Below, piece after piece: positions 37,260 through 47,734 of a stretch of DNA of 64,000 nt (positions are counted from its first letter, which is position 1; each line of letters opens with the position of its first letter). Position numbers and translations under genes: made by a program. Source of the stretch: Vitis vinifera (Eukaryota; Streptophyta; Magnoliopsida; Vitales; Vitaceae); the NCBI RefSeq assembly GCF_030704535.1, contig NC_081817.1, forward strand, positions 2,681,001 through 2,745,000, read 5' to 3'. Below the pieces are notes generated by a model, which ran no database searches, had not been told where the DNA came from, and saw nothing but the letters and a program-made list of their open reading frames with translations.

Positions 37260-40200
37260 TCGTAGTTTTTACTCTGAGATTTTCCCCTTTCGCCATCTGT
37301 CCTTTCTATTTTTACCATTTTCAAATATTTGGAAGGTAAATCGGATATTTAATTATCAAAGACAATATTATTTTTTTTAGACAAAATCTACTTAGTGTTT
37401 ATTTTTCAAAATTATATGATTTTATAATTAAATTTTTTTAACTTAGGTTCCTAAACGTAAATTTTTTCTTTTATATATTGAAATAATTTAGGATATATTT
37501 TATAACTATTTTTTAAAACAGTTCGTTTTATATTTTGTAAATCAAAAGTATATTTAAAAATTTAAAATATTTTTTAATATATTTTCATATTTTTAAATAT
37601 ATTTTAAAATTAATTTTTATGTCTAATATTTTATTTGTGATAACTCTACATGTTTGTACAATTAATTTTTAAAACAATCCTAAAAAAATAAGTAAAAATA
37701 AAGAAAACGATTAAAATATATTTTTTTAAATCATTTTAAAAATATAAAACTGAAAACAATTTTTTATTATCAAATATATTTAGATTTATTATAAATAATA
37801 ATAAAAATTAATTACCAAACAGACCTTTGTTCTTTTTGTCTTCCCGTTATCTCACATTGGCATGATTAAATATAATTTCTATTTTCCGTTAGTGAGGTTT
37901 GAAGTTTATAATGACACGCATGAGTCTTAAATTAAATTACGTTTGAAAGCAATTGTTTAAAATATTTTTATATTTTTATAATTGAAAAAAAACATGTTTA
38001 ACAAATAAGACAAAAAAAAAATACAACTTTTTGTATACTTATTTCATTCACTCCTCTTACAATTTTGCTTGAATACGTCTTAGTTTTATTAATTTGAAAT
38101 TTATTATTTTTTTCATTTGTTATTTTTATTATTTTTTTAATTCAAAATAATAGAGATATTTGATCAAATTTCAAGTAAAACAAAAAAGTATTTAACCAAA
38201 AAAAAAAACCTAGAAGAATCTAGTGAAATTAATCTAATTTTTTTGTAAAATCATTCTAAAAATTGAATAGTTTTTAAACCAATATTTAAATGTTTTTAAA
38301 CATTTTTTTTAGATGATAAAAAATACAAAGATATATTGTAAAAAAAATAAAACTTATACATGAGTGTTTATTAATTTCATAAAATAAAAATCTACAAATT
38401 TATTTATTTTTCATATGAACAAAATTTTACTTTAAAAAATATAATTGAAAATTATTGGAAAATTTCAAAAGGGTTTCAAGCTTCCAATTCAAATTCCTTT
38501 TCTATTTCAAACAAACAAACACTTGATTGGAAATTAAAGCAAAACAAAAAGGAATCTTAGATTAACTTTCTCCTCATTTGACCAAAATACATTTTTCTCC
38601 AAAGAGTGGAGGAGAGAATATTGGGAATTTATTATAATTCCATTAATTAATGTGACATTTATTATAATTTACTAGGAATTTATTTTTTCTATTGTGTCCT
38701 CCACCCTCCCTTTTCATTCCAAATTAGACTTGTCTTTTCCTAAAAGTGTTCCTTTGATCTTCATGCTAACTATGGATTGAAAATTGATGACATTAAAAGC
38801 CAAAAAATCCAATCCATGGAATCCACTAATTTGTAAATAATCAAAGCAATTTGTCATTTCTAACCCTTGGCGCCAACAAAGTTACAGTTAAAAGGTAACC
38901 CCTTTTTATCTTGTTGGAATCAAAACAATGGAGGTTTGTCCAAATTTTCCATCTCACTTTTTAATGTTCCTCTCCAAATTTCAAAAGCAGCAGCGATTCC
39001 CACCACTTTTTTTTTTTTTTTTTTTTTAATTTAATTTATTTTTTATTTTTTATGTTTTTCAACTGTATTAGTTTTGAATGGTAATTTTTTTCCAATATTT
39101 TGAAAATATTGAAAAAAAAAAACCTCATTCATATTCGCGGTTTGCTTTTCCTCCTATGTTTGTTTTTTATTTATTTTGATTTAATTATAAATATAACTTC
39201 AAATTGAATAATAATTAATAGTGTTAAGTAGAGAAAATTCAATATGTTACCTTTTTTTATTAAAAATAAATAAATATTTTGATATTTTTTTATACAATAA
39301 AAATTTAATAATAAATCATGAAATAAAGTATAAAAACAAATAATTTAAAATAAAAATAAATTATTTTTAATTTAAAATTAAAAAATGCCTAAAGGGAAAG
39401 AACATAACATATTTTCTTATCATATATTAATTATTTTTAACTATTATGAAAATGTTGGAAATTGACCAAAATATTGAGGAGAATTCAATGATATCACATG
39501 GGTACGGGAGGGATTACTTTGGACCATGTGGTAGACAGGATATTGACAATTCATTTTAATAGGTTTTATTTAATTTTTATTATTATAGCTTGTATACGTG
39601 TCAATATCCCATTAGACAACATGTGAAGGTATAATACCATGGTTTGACCCAAATATTGATGTTTCCATTTTATAAAAAAATTTGACAAACATAAAAATTT
39701 AATTAAAATTCATAAAAATATTTAAAAAAAAAAAAAACAATAATGATGCATATTAAAGAACATGATATATTTACAAGCTTAAATTTTTAGAAAAATGGGC
39801 CCTTTTAACCGAAATCTCTTTGGAATTTGCATTTTTTAATTACAAAAAATATCCAGTTTTAAATAATTTGCATTTGAATTTCCTTTCTTTCCTTTCTTGA
39901 AAAAATAAAGCCAAAAATTCAGAACTAAATCAAACCAATCCTACAGCCAAAATTAGAATAAAAATCCTTTATACCATATATTACAATATATGTTTTTGGG
40001 GATTTTGAATTTGCCTTATTGATAATTAGAGTTTTCTTATGGCCAATAGAGTTTTTAAAAAATTGACGATTTTAACAAAAATCTCTTTGGAAATTGCATT
40101 TTTTAATTACAAAAAAAATATCAAGTTTTAAATAATTTGCATTTGAATTTCCTTTCTTGAAAAAATAAAGCCAAAAATTCAGAACTAAATCAAACCAATC

Positions 40201-40280
40201 CTACAGCCAAAATTAGAATAAAAATCCTTATTGATAATTAGAGTTTTCTTATGGCCAATAGAGTTTTTGACTTTTGTCCA
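37260..40280. other. AT-rich intergenic sequence downstream of isomerase gene A
   Basis: There is no coding frame. It holds long A/T runs (for example 39009-39027), and at about 37490-37830 a block whose ends (TTTATAACTATTTTT and the reverse complement of AATTACCAAACAGACC) are loosely inverted. The same block lies at 43443-43830 in unit B with clearer ends, so it may be an old MITE that predates the duplication. The rest is simple AT-rich DNA. Confidence 0.45.
39795..40275. repeat. 267-bp tandem duplication 3' of isomerase gene A
   Basis: The block with ATCTCTTTGGAATTTGCATT, AAATTCAGAACTAAATCAAA and ATGGCCAATAGAGTTTTT occurs twice in a row (starting near 39795 and 40062) but only once in unit B (about 45775-46040). 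It arose in unit A after the segmental duplication, or was lost from B. Copy 2 lacks about 45 bp, the TTTATACCATATATTACAAT region. Confidence 0.8.
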
Positions 40281-40290
40281 TTGTTATAGC

Positions 40291-41013
40291 CTAGAGCCGT
40301 GTGCGAGTGTGACTCACTTCTACGGATTCATCACATCCAACCTTATCAAACACATCGGCTAACATGCGCATCCGTATCTGAGCGTACACGTGTCCATCCC
40401 ATTTCCTCCCAACCAACTCCTCTCCTAATCGGATGGCCGCCCTCACAGTCTCCTCCGTGCTATTGTGCGCGGAGTCGATAATACCCCAATTCAGCGCATC
40501 ATGAGCCGTCAATTTAGCGGCTCGAAGCATGAGCTCGCGTTGAGACCTCGGCGCTCCGATCTTGCTTCGAATCAGCGCTACGAACCACCAATCGGGAATC
40601 TTGATCCCAATGTCGAGCTCGGGCATGTAGATAAAGCCGCGGTCATTCCTCATGAGGACGTAGTCGTGGCTAAGCGCGATAATCGCCGCGGCGGCTGAGC
40701 AGTGGCCAGAGATGGCGGCGATAGTCGGCATCGGAAGGGAAATCAGATCGGCGACGAGTGATCTAAGCTTTGAAGACATGAGCTTGGACCGATCGAGGAA
40801 GACGCCGGAAGCGGAGGCCCACGCGAGATCGTAGCCATTGGAGAAGAACTTGCCCTCGGCGGTCGTGATGAGAGCAAATGACATTGAACTCTCGGCTCTT
40901 ACTCGGCTTAGAGCGGCTGAAATGGCATCGAGTAGGGTGGGATTTAGCCGGTGCTCGCCGGGGCCGGTGAGCGTGAGGATGAAGATGTTGCCGCGCTTCT
41001 CCAAACTGCACAT
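40291..41013 (-). CDS. Enoyl-CoA delta isomerase, peroxisomal type, copy A
   Basis: Intronless, 240 residues, crotonase fold. In peroxisomes this family shifts the double bond of 3-enoyl-CoA to 2-trans-enoyl-CoA so that unsaturated fatty acids can enter beta-oxidation. Family signatures: MCSLEKRGNIFILTLTGPGE at the start, ITTAEGKFFSNGYDLAWA, LPMPTIAAISGHCSAAAA, LSHDYVLMR and LGEELVGRKWDGHVYAQIR near the end. Oddities compared with copy B: the usual YMSELDIGLKIPDWF reads YMPELDIGIKIPDWWF, with Ser to Pro and one extra Trp. In both copies the Gly expected after GHxSAA is Ala. The C-terminus is TRTRL, not a canonical peroxisomal SKL. The frame is intact, so it may be functional, but constraint looks relaxed. 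Dense antisense frames over it are shadows. Confidence 0.85.
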   Translation of the reverse strand: MCSLEKRGNIFILTLTGPGEHRLNPTLLDAISAALSRVRAESSMSFALITTAEGKFFSNGYDLAWASASGVFLDRSKLMSSKLRSLVADLISLPMPTIAAISGHCSAAAAIIALSHDYVLMRNDRGFIYMPELDIGIKIPDWWFVALIRSKIGAPRSQRELMLRAAKLTAHDALNWGIIDSAHNSTEETVRAAIRLGEELVGRKWDGHVYAQIRMRMLADVFDKVGCDESVEVSHTRTRL

Positions 41014-41072
41014 CGCTCTCCCTCACTGATGCTCGAAGAGTAAAGCCATAGAGAGCCTCTTCTTCATTTCAA

Positions 41073-42058
41073 GGATGGAAATCCTACCTCGTAAAGTCCG
41101 ATAAACTTAACTTATTTCAATCAATATCAAGATAAAAGTTAAAAGTTAAAAGAAATAAAATAACAAATATATTTTTAATAAATTATTTTTATAAATATTA
41201 TATAAAAAAAATTATTAATATTTTCAATTGTTACTCAAAATGTTTTTTAAAAAGTAATTTTAAAATATTTGTATTTTTTCAAAAATAACATAATTTTTAA
41301 ATAAACCATTAAAAAATAGAGGATGAAAATCCTAGTAAAGTCTGATAAACTTAACTTATTTGAATCAATATCAAGATAAAAGTTAAAAGTTAAAAGAAAT
41401 AAAATAACAAATATATTTTTAATAAATCATTTTTATAAATATTATATAAAAAAAAAATTATTAATATTTTCAATTGTTACTCAAAATGTTTTTTAAAAAA
41501 TAATTTTAAAATATTTGTATTTTTTCAAAAATAGCATATTTTTAAAATAAACCATTAAAAAATAGAGGATGGAAATCCTACCTTGTAAAGTCCGATAAAC
41601 TTAACTTATTTGAATCAATATCAAGATAAAAGTTAAAAGTTAAAAGAAATAAAATAACAAATATATTTTTAATAAATTATTTTTATAAATATTATATAAA
41701 AAAAATTATTAATATTTTCAATTGTTACTCAAAATGTTTTTTAAAAAATAATTTTAAAATATTTGTATTTTTTCAAAAATAGCATATTTTTAAAATAAAC
41801 CATTAAAAAATAGAGGATGGAAATCCTACCTTGTAAAGTCCGATAAACTTAACTTATTTGAATCAATATCAAGATAAAAGTTAAAAGTTAAAAGAAATAA
41901 AATAACAAATATATTTTTAATAAATTATTTTTATAAATATTATATATAAAAAATTATTAATATTTTCAATTGTTACTCAAAATGTTTTTTAAAAAATAAT
42001 TTTAAAATATTTGTATTTTTTCAAAAATAGCATATTTTTAAAATAAACCATTAAAAAC
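41073..42058. repeat. Four-copy tandem array, about 247-bp unit, upstream of isomerase gene A
   Basis: The copies start at 41073, 41321, 41567 and 41815 with GGATGGAAATCCTACCT(C/T)GT (copy 2 variant GGATGAAAATCCTA) and end near 42058. Units are nearly identical and AT-rich, each with TTAAAAGTTAAAAGAAATAA. Unit B of the segmental duplication has a single, diverged copy (46841-47066). The array begins about 60 bp upstream of the start codon of copy A, so it forms its promoter region. Confidence 0.92.
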
Positions 42059-42565
42059 TATTTTTTATTAAAAGTTAGTTCAACGTTTTCTGAGAGTTTC
42101 GAAAATCATTTTTTGTGCTTTACTCTTTTAAAGAAGAGTCTCAAAACTATCAAAATAACCTTAGTGGGCTGCTCATTAGCTGAAATGGGCCGAGTTGAGG
42201 ACAATGGCTTGATTTGGGCTTCAACATCCTGGACGTGGCTCTCATGTTAATTGTTCTTAAACCCAAATCACATAATATCTAACATGGGAGAGAGAGAGAG
42301 ATGGGAGGAAGGGAGTCCTTACAGTTTGCATGTGGTGACCTCACTCGAGCATATTGCTCCATCGGGATTGATGACGACGTCGAACATCCAGATCATATTT
42401 CTTCTTTATAATGCACATTGTTGTTTACGGTTAATATATGCGTTGTTTGTTTTATTGTTCCATATGTTTTTTTAATCAATCTCCATTTTTTTTTTATGAA
42501 AAAATTTGGAAATCTTCCGTGGATATTTCAACCACTATCCATGTTGTCAACAATGATAGTATTCT

Positions 42566-42692
42566 TCAATGGTCATCAGTTCGAGTCCCCTCAGGGCCAC
42601 TGAAGGTTTACCTGATCATTAACTTCAAGGTCCCATGAGATTAGTCGAGGTACACGTAAGTTGGTCTGGATATTCACAGTTATAAAATAAAA
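42566..42692 (+). mobile_element. 5'-truncated tRNA-derived SINE with 14-bp target duplication
   Basis: The sequence GGTCATCAGTTCGAGTCCCC carries a good RNA polymerase III B box (GTTCGAGTCC). It continues with GGGCCACTGAAGGTTTACCT, GATTAGTCGAGGTACACGTA and a short A-rich tail. Flanking repeats AATGATAGTATTCT (42552-42565) and AATGATAGTGTTCT (42693-42706) differ at one base. The A box is missing, so it is 5'-truncated. The corresponding site in unit B is deleted, so relative age cannot be read directly. Confidence 0.75.
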
Positions 42693-42706
42693 AATGATAG
42701 TGTTCT

Positions 42707-42794
42707 CCGCCAACTCCTCAGTTCTAACCAGGCTGTCCTCATGGTCTCGTCCGCGCTATCATGTGCCCAGTCGATGATCCCAAAGCCAGCGCAT
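42707..42794 (-). pseudogene. Remnant of a second isomerase copy in unit A
   Basis: The minus strand reads ALALGIIDWAHDSADETMRTAW-like sequence (GCGCTGGCTTTGGGATCATC), matching the ALNWGIIDSAHDSTEE region of the intact isomerases. It is cut at 42794, where the sequence changes abruptly to intron DNA of the zinc-knuckle gene (42795 onward). Confidence 0.7.
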
Positions 42795-43217
42795 GTATTT
42801 TCAATTCCTTCATCTTCATGTGTCCTTTTTTATTTTTTACTTTTGCATGAAATTTTGAAGTTACAACAAGAAAGCATCCACCCAAATTTAAGCCATCTAC
42901 ACATGCATACACATTGAGTTTCCAGAACTAGAAAAGTACACTGCAATTTTTCAATGGTTGTAGAGAAATTAGTCTCTTCATGTCACCAATCTGAGGCAGG
43001 CATACACAATGTGAATACATGATAAAAGCATAAGTTTTATCTTTTAGCACTACAAGCACCCGAACATAAGTGATTCCTAGTAATAAGCAAGGCCCAAGAA
43101 GAAAGAAAGAAGGAAAATTGTATCTAAGAACAAGTGAGAAATGGAACAGACAAAAGAACATAATCATCACTAAGAGCACACTTTTCAAACAAGAACCGCA
43201 ACGTGTAACTATAACAA
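42795..43217 (-). pseudogene. Orphan intron fragment of the CCHC zinc-knuckle gene
   Basis: Nearly identical to 49835-50268, which lies inside an intron of the intact zinc-knuckle gene. It has no exon sequence. It ends at ...GTAACTATAACA, exactly where unit B starts (43218). Confidence 0.85.
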
Positions 43218-43239
43218 AGATTTAATTAACTGGCATGCG

Positions 43240-46040
43240 CTAGAATTCGTAGTTTTTACTCTGAGATTTTCCCCTTTCGCCATCTGTCCTTTCTATTTTT
43301 ACCATTTTCAAATATTTGGAAGGTAAATCGGATATTTAATTATCAAAGACAATATTTTTTTTTTTAAGACAAAATCTACTTATTGTTTATTTTTCAAATT
43401 TATATGATTTTAGAATTAAAGTTTTTAAAATTAGGTTCCTGAATATAAATTTAGGATTTGTTTGATAACTGGTTTTCAAATTTGTTCTTTTTATATTTTG
43501 TAAATCAAAAATCTATTTAAAAACTTAAAATATTTTTTAACATTATTCTAATATTTAAAATATATTTTAATTTTTTTTATATCTAATATTTTATTTGTAA
43601 TCATTCTTTTTTATAATTATTTTTTAAAACAACCCTTAAAAAACAAATATAAACAAAAAACAAGTAAAAATAAAGAAAATAATTCAAAAATATATTTTTT
43701 AAACACTTTTGTTTTCTGTTATTAAAAATATAAAACAGAAAACAATTTTTTTGTTGTCAAATATATTTTTATTTATTATAAATAATAATAAAAATATTTT
43801 TAAAAAATAATTACCAAACATACTTTTGTTTTTTTTGTCTTTTCATTATCTCATATTGGCATAATTAAGTATAATTTCAATTGTCCCGTTAGTGATGCTT
43901 AAAGTTTATAATGCCACGAATGAGTCTAAAATTAAAGTATGTTTGAAAGTAATTGTTTAAAATATTTTTATATTTTTAGAATTGAAAAAAAAAACAAATT
44001 CAAAAAACATGTTTAACAGATAAAGACAAATATATATATACAATTTTTGTATACTTAATTTCATTCACTCCTCTTACAATTTTTCTTGGATGTTTTATTA
44101 ATTTGAAATTTTGTTATTTTTTATTTGTTATTTTTTCTATTTTTTTTCATCTAATTCAAAATAATAGAGATATTTGATCAGATTTCAAGTAAAAAAAAAA
44201 AAAGTATTTAACCAAAAAAACTAGGCGGAATGGAGTGAAATTAATCTAATTTTTCGTAAAATCATTCTAAAAACTAACTAGTTTTTAAACCAATATTTAA
44301 ATATTTTTAAACATTTTTTTATTAAGAGCGATGATAAAAAATACAAAGAAATATTGTAAAACTTGAGTGTTTATTAATTCAATAAATAAAAAATCTAAAA
44401 ATTTATTTATTTTTCAAATGAACAAAATTTTAATTTTGAAAAATAATTGAAAATAATTAAAAAAAAACATTATTGGTAATTTTCAAAAGGGTTTCAAGCT
44501 TCCAATGCAAATTCCTTTTCTATTTTAAACAAACAAACACTTGATTGAAAATCAAAGCAAAACAAAAAGGAATCTTAGGTTAACTTTCTCCTCATTTGAC
44601 CAACATACATTTTTCTCCAAAGAGTGGAGGAGAGAATATTGGGAATTTATTATAATTCCATTAATTAATGTGACATTTATTATAATTTACTTGGAATTTA
44701 TTTTTTCTATTGTGTCCTCCATCGTCCCTTTTCATTCCAAATTAGACTTGTCTTTTCCTAAAAGTATTCCTTTGATCTTCATGCTAACTATACATTGAAA
44801 ATTGATGACATTAAAAGCCAAAAAATCCAATCCATAGAATCCACTAATTTGTAAATAATCAAGCAATTTGTCATTTCTAACCCTTGGCGCCAACAAAGTT
44901 ACAGTTAAAAGGTAACTCCTTTTTATCTTGTTGGAATCAAACAATGGAGGTTTGTCCAAATTTCCCATCTTACTTTTTAATGTTCCTCTCCAAATTTCAA
45001 AAGCAGCAGTGATTCCCACCACTTTTTATTTATTTATTTTATTTTATTTTATGATTTTCAATAATATTAGTTTTGAATGACATTTTTTTTTCCAATATTT
45101 TGAAAATATTGAAAACAAAAACCTCATCCGTACTCGAGGTTTGCTTTTCCTCCTATGTTTATTTTTATTTAATTTTAAATATAACTTAAAATTGAATAAT
45201 AATTAACAGTGTTAAATAGAAAAAAATTGATATGTTATTTTTTTATTAAAAAAATTAAATATTTTGATATTTTTTATCCAATAAAAAATTTATAATAAAT
45301 CATAAAATAAAATATAAAAATAAATAATTTAAAATAAAAATAAATTATTTTTAATAAAAAATAAACACCCTCTTAGCCTAAAGTTGGGAAAGAACATAAC
45401 ATATTTTCTTATTAAATATTAGTTCTTTTTAATTATTATGAAAAATGTTGGAAATTGACCAAAATATCCAGGAGAATTCTATGAAGGAGGGATTATTTTG
45501 GACCATGTGGTAGATAGGACAGTGACAATTCATTTTAATAGGTTTTATTTAATTTGTATCATTATAGCTTGTATACGTGTCAATATCCCATTAGACAACA
45601 TGTGAAGGTATAATACCGAAAAGTTGCTTTTAGGTACCATGGTTTGACCCAAATATTGATGTTTCCATTTTATAAAATTTTTTTGACAAACATAAAAAAT
45701 ATATAAAAAAATAAAAAATAATAATACATGTTAAAGAGCATTATATATATAAATCAAAATCTTACGAGTTTAAATTTTTTAAAAAATTGACGATTTTAAC
45801 AAAAATCTCTTTGGAAATTGCATTTTTTAATTACAAAAAAAATATCAAGTTTTAAATAATTTGCATTTGAATTTCCTTTCTTGAAAAAATAAAGCCAAAA
45901 ATTCAGAACTAAATCAAACCAATCCTACAGCCAAAATTAGAATAAAAATCCTTTATACCATATAATCCAATATATGTTTTTGGGGATTTTGAATTTGCCT
46001 TATTGATAATTAGAGTTTTCTTAAGGCCAATAGAGTTTTT
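43240..46040. other. AT-rich intergenic sequence downstream of isomerase gene B
   Basis: This is the counterpart of 37260-40280. There is no coding frame. At 43443-43830, TTTAGGATTTGTTTGATAAC and the reverse complement of AATTACCAAACATACTTTTG are imperfect inverted ends of a possible old MITE. Nothing else is recognisable. Confidence 0.4.
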
Positions 46041-46055
46041 GTCCATGGTTATAGC

Positions 46056-46781
46056 CTATAGCCGTGTGCGAGTGTGACTCACTTCTCCTACGGATTCATC
46101 ACATCCAATCTTATCAAACACATCAGCTAACATGCGCATCCGTATCTGAGCGTACACGTGTCCATCCCATTTCCTCCCAACCAACTCCTCTCCTAATCGG
46201 ATGGCCGCCCTCACAGCCTCCTCCGTGCTATCGTGCGCCGAGTCGATAATACCCCAATTCAGAGCATCATGAGCCGTCAATTTAGCGGCTCGAAGCATGA
46301 GCTCGCGTTGAGACCTCGGCGCTCCGATCTTGCTTCGAATGAACGCTACGAACCAATCGGGAATCTTGAGCCCGATGTCGAGCTCGGACATGTAGATAAA
46401 GCCGCGGTCATTCCTCATGAGGACGTAGTCGTGGCTAAGCGCGAGAATCGCCGCGGCGGCTGAGCAGTGGCCAGAGATGGCGGCGATAGTCGGCATCGGA
46501 AGGGAAAGCAGATCGGCGACGAGTGATCTGAGCTTTGAAGACATGAGCTTGACCCGATCGAGGAAGACGCCGCCGGAAGCGGAGGCCCACGCGAGATCGT
46601 AGCCGTTGGAGAAGAACTTGCCCTCGGCGGTCGTGATGAGAGCAGATGACATTGAACTCTCGGCTCTTACTCGGCTTAGGGCGGCTGAAATGGCATCGAG
46701 TAGGGTGGGATTTAGCCGGTGCTCGCCGGGGCCGGTGAGCGTGAGGATGAAGATGTTGCCGCGCTTCTCCAAACTGCACAT
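46056..46781 (-). CDS. Enoyl-CoA delta isomerase, peroxisomal type, copy B
   Basis: Intronless, 241 residues, about 95% identical to copy A by eye. It keeps the family-like YMSELDIGLKIPDWF motif, whose Glu aligns with the conserved acidic position of plant isomerases, as well as FFSNGYDLAWA and LSHDYVLMR. The oxyanion-hole region is GHCSAAAA instead of the usual GHxSAAG. The end is GEVSHTRTRL, so peroxisomal import would depend on a weak TRL-type signal or another route. The start ATG is the one matching family N-termini (MCSLEKRG). Its upstream region has only one copy of the 247-bp unit (46841-47066), so its promoter differs in spacing from copy A. Likely the more functional paralogue. Confidence 0.87.
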   Translation of the reverse strand: MCSLEKRGNIFILTLTGPGEHRLNPTLLDAISAALSRVRAESSMSSALITTAEGKFFSNGYDLAWASASGGVFLDRVKLMSSKLRSLVADLLSLPMPTIAAISGHCSAAAAILALSHDYVLMRNDRGFIYMSELDIGLKIPDWFVAFIRSKIGAPRSQRELMLRAAKLTAHDALNWGIIDSAHDSTEEAVRAAIRLGEELVGRKWDGHVYAQIRMRMLADVFDKIGCDESVGEVSHTRTRL

Positions 46782-47321
46782 CGCTCTCCCTCACTGATGC
46801 TTGAAGAGTAAAGCAATAGAGAGCCTCTTCTTCATTTCAAGGATGGAAATCAAGTCCGATAAACTTAACTTATTTGAATCAATATGAAGATAAAAGTTAA
46901 AAGAAATAAAATAACAAATATATTTTTAATAAATTCTTTTTATAAATATTATAAAAAAAAATTATTAATATTTTCAATTGTTACTTAAAATATTTTTTAA
47001 AAAATAATTTAAAAATATTTTTATTTTTTCAAAAATAGCATATTTTTAAAACAAATCATTAAAAACTATTTTTTATTAAAAGTTAGTTCAACGTTTTCTG
47101 AGAGTTTCGAAAATCATTTTTTGTGCTTTACTCTTTTTAAGAAGAGTCTCAAAAGTCAAAACTATCAAAATAACCTTAGTGGGCTGCTCATTAGCTGAAA
47201 TGGGCCGAGTTGAGGACAATGGCTTGATTTGGGCTTGAACATCTTGGACACAAGAAGTTATACGTGGCTCTCATGTTTTTATTTTATTTTAAAATCTAAA
47301 TGGCATAACTAAATAACAATG

Positions 47322-47348
47322 TATATATATATATATATATATATATAT
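47322..47348. repeat. (TA)n microsatellite
   Basis: About 13 TA units, present in unit B and absent at the corresponding place in unit A (about 42245). Confidence 0.9.
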
Positions 47349-47734
47349 TTTAATTGTTCTTAAACCCGAATCACATAATATCTAACACGGGAGAGAGAGA
47401 GAGAGAGAAAGATGGGAGGGAGGGAGTCCTTACAGTTTGCACGTTGTGACCTCACTCTAGCATATTGCTCCATAGGGATTGATGACGGCGTCGAACATCG
47501 AGATCACAATGGGGCTCTCAGTTCCTCGTTTTCTCAACTTAATGCCTCATTGCGCTAAAGCATAAATGGAAGTCATTATTCAAACTCACATTGTTTTTAC
47601 TTTCAAAATCATATTTTTTCTTTATAATGCACATTGTTTTTTTACTGTTAATATATGAATTGTTGTTTGTTTTATTGTTTCCATATGTTTTTTATGAAAA
47701 AATTTGGAAATCTTCCGTGGTCGAAAAGTGGATA

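Larger units (their letters stand above)
37231..43217. repeat. Segmental duplication, unit A
   Basis: Unit A begins AGATTTAATTAGCTGGCATG and is repeated from 43218 in the same orientation. It contains AT-rich DNA, isomerase gene A, a four-copy 247-bp array, a SINE, a remnant of the second isomerase copy and a piece of the zinc-knuckle gene's intron (42795-43217, matching 49835-50268). Relative to unit B it lacks the sequence of 47780-49834 (about 2.05 kb). Similarity is high in the coding and flanking parts; small indels are frequent in the AT-rich parts. Confidence 0.9.

Noticed and set aside
40299-41029. Several plus-strand and alternative minus frames over isomerase A (also 46064-46797 over B)
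   Set aside because: Shadows caused by GC-rich coding sequence with few stops; the isomerase frame is the one with family motifs.
42570-42600. Possible tRNA T-arm (GTTCGAGTCC)
   Set aside because: No acceptor or anticodon arms; part of a truncated SINE.
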